35,825 nt of DNA from Brevundimonas sp. (lineage in GTDB: Bacteria > Pseudomonadota > Alphaproteobacteria > Caulobacterales > Caulobacteraceae), in contig NZ_JABAZW010000087.1 of the NCBI RefSeq assembly GCF_018608325.1, positions 1 to 35,825 of the forward strand, read 5' to 3'. The notes under the pieces were generated by a model. It searched no databases, was not told where the DNA came from, and was given only the letters and a program-made list of their open reading frames with translations. This document shows, one piece after another, positions 33,109 to 35,825 of the stretch (its first letter is position 1; each line of letters opens with the position of its first letter). The translations under genes were made by a program, and so were the position numbers.

Positions 33109-35256
33109 ATGGACGACGCCTATTCGACCCAGATGACGGCGGGTGAAACCGTCGAGGCCTCAGGCCTCGAACAACTGATGGCCCTGAAGGAAGGCAATGT
33201 CTTTCTGGTCGCCGACGGTTGGGGCGACATGAAGGGCGGGGCGGACGGTCTGTTCGCCCATGACACACGCGTGCTGTCGCGCTGGGTCATGACGGTGGGA
33301 CAGGCCCGCCCGTCGCGCCTGTCCTCTGGCGTCAGCCAGGACAATGTCTTCTTCTCCTGCCATTCGACCAACCGCCCCCTGCCCCCGATGGGCGGACGGT
33401 CGGCCCCCGCAGGCGTGCTGCATATCGAGCGCCGCCGCTTCCTGTGGGACGAACGGATGTTCGAGCGCATCCAGATGGTCAATCACGGCATGGAGGATGT
33501 CCTGCTGCCGCTGGCCTTTGATTTCGGCGTCGATTTCGCTGACATTTTTCAGGTGCGCGGCACACCGCGCGCCAAGCGTGGAACCATCCATGCGCCCACC
33601 ACCGACGGACGGCGTGTCGGTTTCCGCTACACCGGCCTGGACAAGGTCGAGCGTAACGCCTGTCTGTCCTTCTCCGAGCCGCCTGCCCGCCTGACCGGCC
33701 AGCACGCCGAGTTCATGTTCAGCCTGCCCAAGGGCAAGACCGTGGACCTTTATGTCGAATGCGGCCTGGACGTTTGCGATGCGCCGGACGCGCAACGCTG
33801 GCGGCTCAACGCTGTCCATGCCCGGATCGCGATGCGGGCCAAGCGTCGGCGCGGCGCCTCGGTGCGCGGCCCCCGCAGTCCCCGCTTCAATGACTGGCTG
33901 GATCAATCGCGCGCGGACATGGCGCTGTTGACCACCGACCTGCCGACAGGCCCCTATCCTTACGCGGGCACCCCCTGGTTCTCGACCCCGTTCGGGCGCG
34001 ACGGCATCATCGCCGCCTGGCAGATGCTGTGGCTGGACCCGTCACTGGCCAAGGGCGTCCTGACCTATCTGGCCAGCCGCCAGGCGACCGAGACCTCCCT
34101 CTATCAGGACAGCCAGCCCGGCAAGATCATGCACGAGACGCGCGGCGGCGAGATGAGCGCCCTGCACGAGGTGCCCTTCGGCCTCTATTACGGCGGCGTC
34201 GACACCACCTGTCTGTTCGTGGCGCTGGCCGGGGCCTACGCCAACCGCACCGGCGATCTGGATCTGATCCGCAGGCTGTGGCCCAATCTGATCGCCGCGT
34301 CTGAATGGATGCGCGACTATGGCGACAGCAATGGCGACGGCCTGATCGACTATCAGCGCGGCGCCGACACCGGCCTGTCGAATCAGGGCTGGAAGGATTC
34401 AGAAGACTCCATCTTCCACGCCGACGGCCATTTCCCCAAAGGTCCCATCGCCCTGCTGGAGGTTCAGGGCTACGCCTTCGCCGCCTGGAAGGCGCTGGGC
34501 GATCTGGGAGAACGGCTGAGCGACGACCGCACCGAGGAATGGCGCGCCCGCGCCGAACAGGTCCGCCAGTTGGTCGAGGAACAGTTCTGGATGGAGGACG
34601 AAGGCTTCTACGCCATCGCCCTGGACGGTGACGGCCAGCAGTGCCGCGCCATCGCCTCCAACGCCGGACACCTGCTGTTCACGGGCCTGCCGTCGGTCGA
34701 GCGTGCGCGGCGCGTCACCAAACGTCTGCTGACCGCCGAGTTTCGCACCGGCTGGGGCATCCGCACGCTGGAGCTGGGTCAGGCGCGGTTCAATCCGATG
34801 AGCTATCACAACGGCTCGGTCTGGCCTCACGACACCGCCATGGCCGCCGCTGGCATGGCCGGTTATGGCGAGCGCGCGGCCGTCGCCGAAATCCTGGCCG
34901 AGATCTATGCCGCCGCCGCCCACTTCCACCTGCGCCTGCCCGAACTGTTCTGCGGCTTCCCGCGTGAACCGGGCGAGCCGCCCATCGCCTATCCGGTCGC
35001 CTGCCTGCCGCAAGCCTGGGCGGCGGGGTCGGTCTTCCTGATGCTGCAGGCGTCGCTGGGCCTGTCGATCGACGCCTGGGACGGGACCATCGACCTGACC
35101 GATCCGGTCCTGCCGTCCGGGCTTGAACGTCTGGACATCACCGGGCTTGAGATCGGGGACGCTGTGGTCGATCTGAACTTCCGCCACGTGGATGGACGGG
35201 CCGTGGTCGTTCCCAAGCACAAACGCGGCAGCCTGTCGGTGCGCACCCTGCGCTGA
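33109..35256 (+). CDS. Amylo-alpha-1,6-glucosidase / glycogen-debranching-like glycoside hydrolase
   Basis: 715 residues. N-terminal domain of the GDE_N_bis type: EGNVFLVADGWGDMKGGADGLFAHDTRVLSRW, about residues 25-220. The C-terminal (alpha/alpha)6 barrel resembles the debranching-enzyme glucosidase domain: AGTPWFSTPFGRDGIIAAWQMLWLDP, KIMHETRGGEMSALHEVPFGLYYGGVDTTCLFVAL, GLSNQGWKDSEDSIFHADG with an acidic pair at the expected catalytic site, and NPMSYHNGSVWPHDTAMAAAGMA. No signal peptide. ATG 33109 follows GGAG at seven bases. It probably hydrolyses alpha-glucosidic bonds in a cytoplasmic glycan, perhaps one made by the neighbouring glycosyltransferase; true glycogen debranching is not established. 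Its stop is 7 bp from the convergent mutY stop, with no terminator between. Confidence 0.87.
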   Translation: MDDAYSTQMTAGETVEASGLEQLMALKEGNVFLVADGWGDMKGGADGLFAHDTRVLSRWVMTVGQARPSRLSSGVSQDNVFFSCHSTNRPLPPMGGRSAPAGVLHIERRRFLWDERMFERIQMVNHGMEDVLLPLAFDFGVDFADIFQVRGTPRAKRGTIHAPTTDGRRVGFRYTGLDKVERNACLSFSEPPARLTGQHAEFMFSLPKGKTVDLYVECGLDVCDAPDAQRWRLNAVHARIAMRAKRRRGASVRGPRSPRFNDWLDQSRADMALLTTDLPTGPYPYAGTPWFSTPFGRDGIIAAWQMLWLDPSLAKGVLTYLASRQATETSLYQDSQPGKIMHETRGGEMSALHEVPFGLYYGGVDTTCLFVALAGAYANRTGDLDLIRRLWPNLIAASEWMRDYGDSNGDGLIDYQRGADTGLSNQGWKDSEDSIFHADGHFPKGPIALLEVQGYAFAAWKALGDLGERLSDDRTEEWRARAEQVRQLVEEQFWMEDEGFYAIALDGDGQQCRAIASNAGHLLFTGLPSVERARRVTKRLLTAEFRTGWGIRTLELGQARFNPMSYHNGSVWPHDTAMAAAGMAGYGERAAVAEILAEIYAAAAHFHLRLPELFCGFPREPGEPPIAYPVACLPQAWAAGSVFLMLQASLGLSIDAWDGTIDLTDPVLPSGLERLDITGLEIGDAVVDLNFRHVDGRAVVVPKHKRGSLSVRTLR

Positions 35257-35263
35257 GGCCTGC

Positions 35264-35825
35264 TCAGATCAGGGTGGGTTCGCCCGCCCGGTCCAACGCC
35301 TTGGCGAAAACAGTCGGCAAGGCGGCGCGCGCCGTATCGAACGTCATCCACTCGTATTCGCCGCCGCCTTTCACCCGCGCCGTCCGCACAGTCAGGGTCA
35401 GGCTGAAATGGGTGAAGACATGCTCCACCGCCCCCGCCTCGCGCCAGTCGGCGGCGATGGGCGGCGACACCTCCACCGCCCCAACGACCCAGTCGCTGGT
35501 CGGCAGGCCCATCATCCCACCCAACAGCCCCTTGTCCGGTCGCCGCTCCAGTGCCACCCGCCCCTCAGTGTCGATCATCACATAGGCCACACCCTGACGA
35601 TGCGGCCGCTCGGCCTTCTTCGTCTTGAGCGGATAGAGTTCCGGCGTCCCGCCCGCAAAGCCCAGACATTGATCGGTCAGCGGACAGAGGCCGCAGGTCG
35701 GCGATTTGGGACGACACACCGTCGCCCCCAGATCCATCAACGCCTGCGCCCAGTCGCCGGGTCGGTCATCCGTAATGAACTGTGCCGCCAGTCGCTTCAG
35801 CTCCGGCCTTGCGGCGGGCAGCGGC
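35264..35825 (-). CDS. mutY: A/G-specific adenine DNA glycosylase, partial (N-terminus beyond right edge)
   Basis: Removes adenine mispaired with 8-oxoguanine. The visible 187 codons cover the C-terminal part: GDWAQALMDLG, the [4Fe-4S] cluster cysteines in ATVCRPKSPTCGLCPLTDQC, and the NUDIX-like 8-oxoG recognition domain (YVMIDTEGRVALERRPDKGLLGGMMGLP, EHVFTHFSLTLTVRTARV). The helix-hairpin-helix catalytic domain lies off the window. It reads left and converges on the debranching-type gene. Confidence 0.93.
   Translation of the reverse strand, partial: PLPAARPELKRLAAQFITDDRPGDWAQALMDLGATVCRPKSPTCGLCPLTDQCLGFAGGTPELYPLKTKKAERPHRQGVAYVMIDTEGRVALERRPDKGLLGGMMGLPTSDWVVGAVEVSPPIAADWREAGAVEHVFTHFSLTLTVRTARVKGGGEYEWMTFDTARAALPTVFAKALDRAGEPTLI

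Overview
The window is chromosomal DNA, very GC-rich by eye and densely coding, from an alphaproteobacterium of the order Caulobacterales; Brevundimonas is my best guess. The guess rests on a full-length CcrM GANTC methyltransferase, an FtsZ ending in the Caulobacter-type tail [13 protein letters not shown], CtrA-like and GANTC sites in front of cell-cycle genes, an alphaproteobacterial GGAAC-N16-CGTT stress promoter, and large TonB-dependent receptors. No rRNA, tRNA, insertion sequence or CRISPR array was seen.

Region 1 (1-7711), fatty acid oxidation. A leftward operon with start/stop overlaps reads COQ4-like protein, DUF2147 protein, FadE-type acyl-CoA dehydrogenase, high-molecular-weight FabG-type reductase, MaoC-type hydratase, thiolase (cut by the left edge). 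Together they give all four beta-oxidation steps, apparently through (R)-3-hydroxyacyl-CoA. A divergent TetR regulator sits at the head of the operon. A similar motif occurs on both sides of the regulator gene: once over the operon promoter and once in front of a gene-free stretch with nested inverted repeats and a strong terminator, which may be a small RNA.

Region 2 (7743-17973), rhamnoside uptake and hydrolysis. A TonB-dependent receptor and a GH78 alpha-L-rhamnosidase read left; a TetR regulator, a second GH78-like enzyme and a GPH-type sugar transporter read right. A 26-bp near-palindrome lies in front of the receptor/regulator pair and a diverged copy lies in front of the second enzyme. 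Neither hydrolase shows a signal peptide, so the simplest model is uptake of intact glycoside through outer and inner membranes followed by cytoplasmic cleavage.

Region 3 (18103-29651), cell division and cell wall. In transcription order (right to left): murC, murB, ddl, ftsQ, ftsA, ftsZ, lpxC. The cluster is interrupted by a rightward integral membrane protein between murB and murC, and by a rightward, AT-richer S9 peptidase with its own terminator between ftsA and ftsZ.

Region 4 (29713-35825). A CatB-type xenobiotic acetyltransferase lies upstream of murC where murG might be expected. Then follow ccrM, a GT4 glycosyltransferase behind an EcfG-type general-stress promoter, an amylo-alpha-1,6-glucosidase-like enzyme, and the 3' end of mutY. 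The cell-cycle genes are linked by regulation: ccrM makes the GANTC methylase, and GANTC sites lie in front of ftsZ and of ccrM itself.
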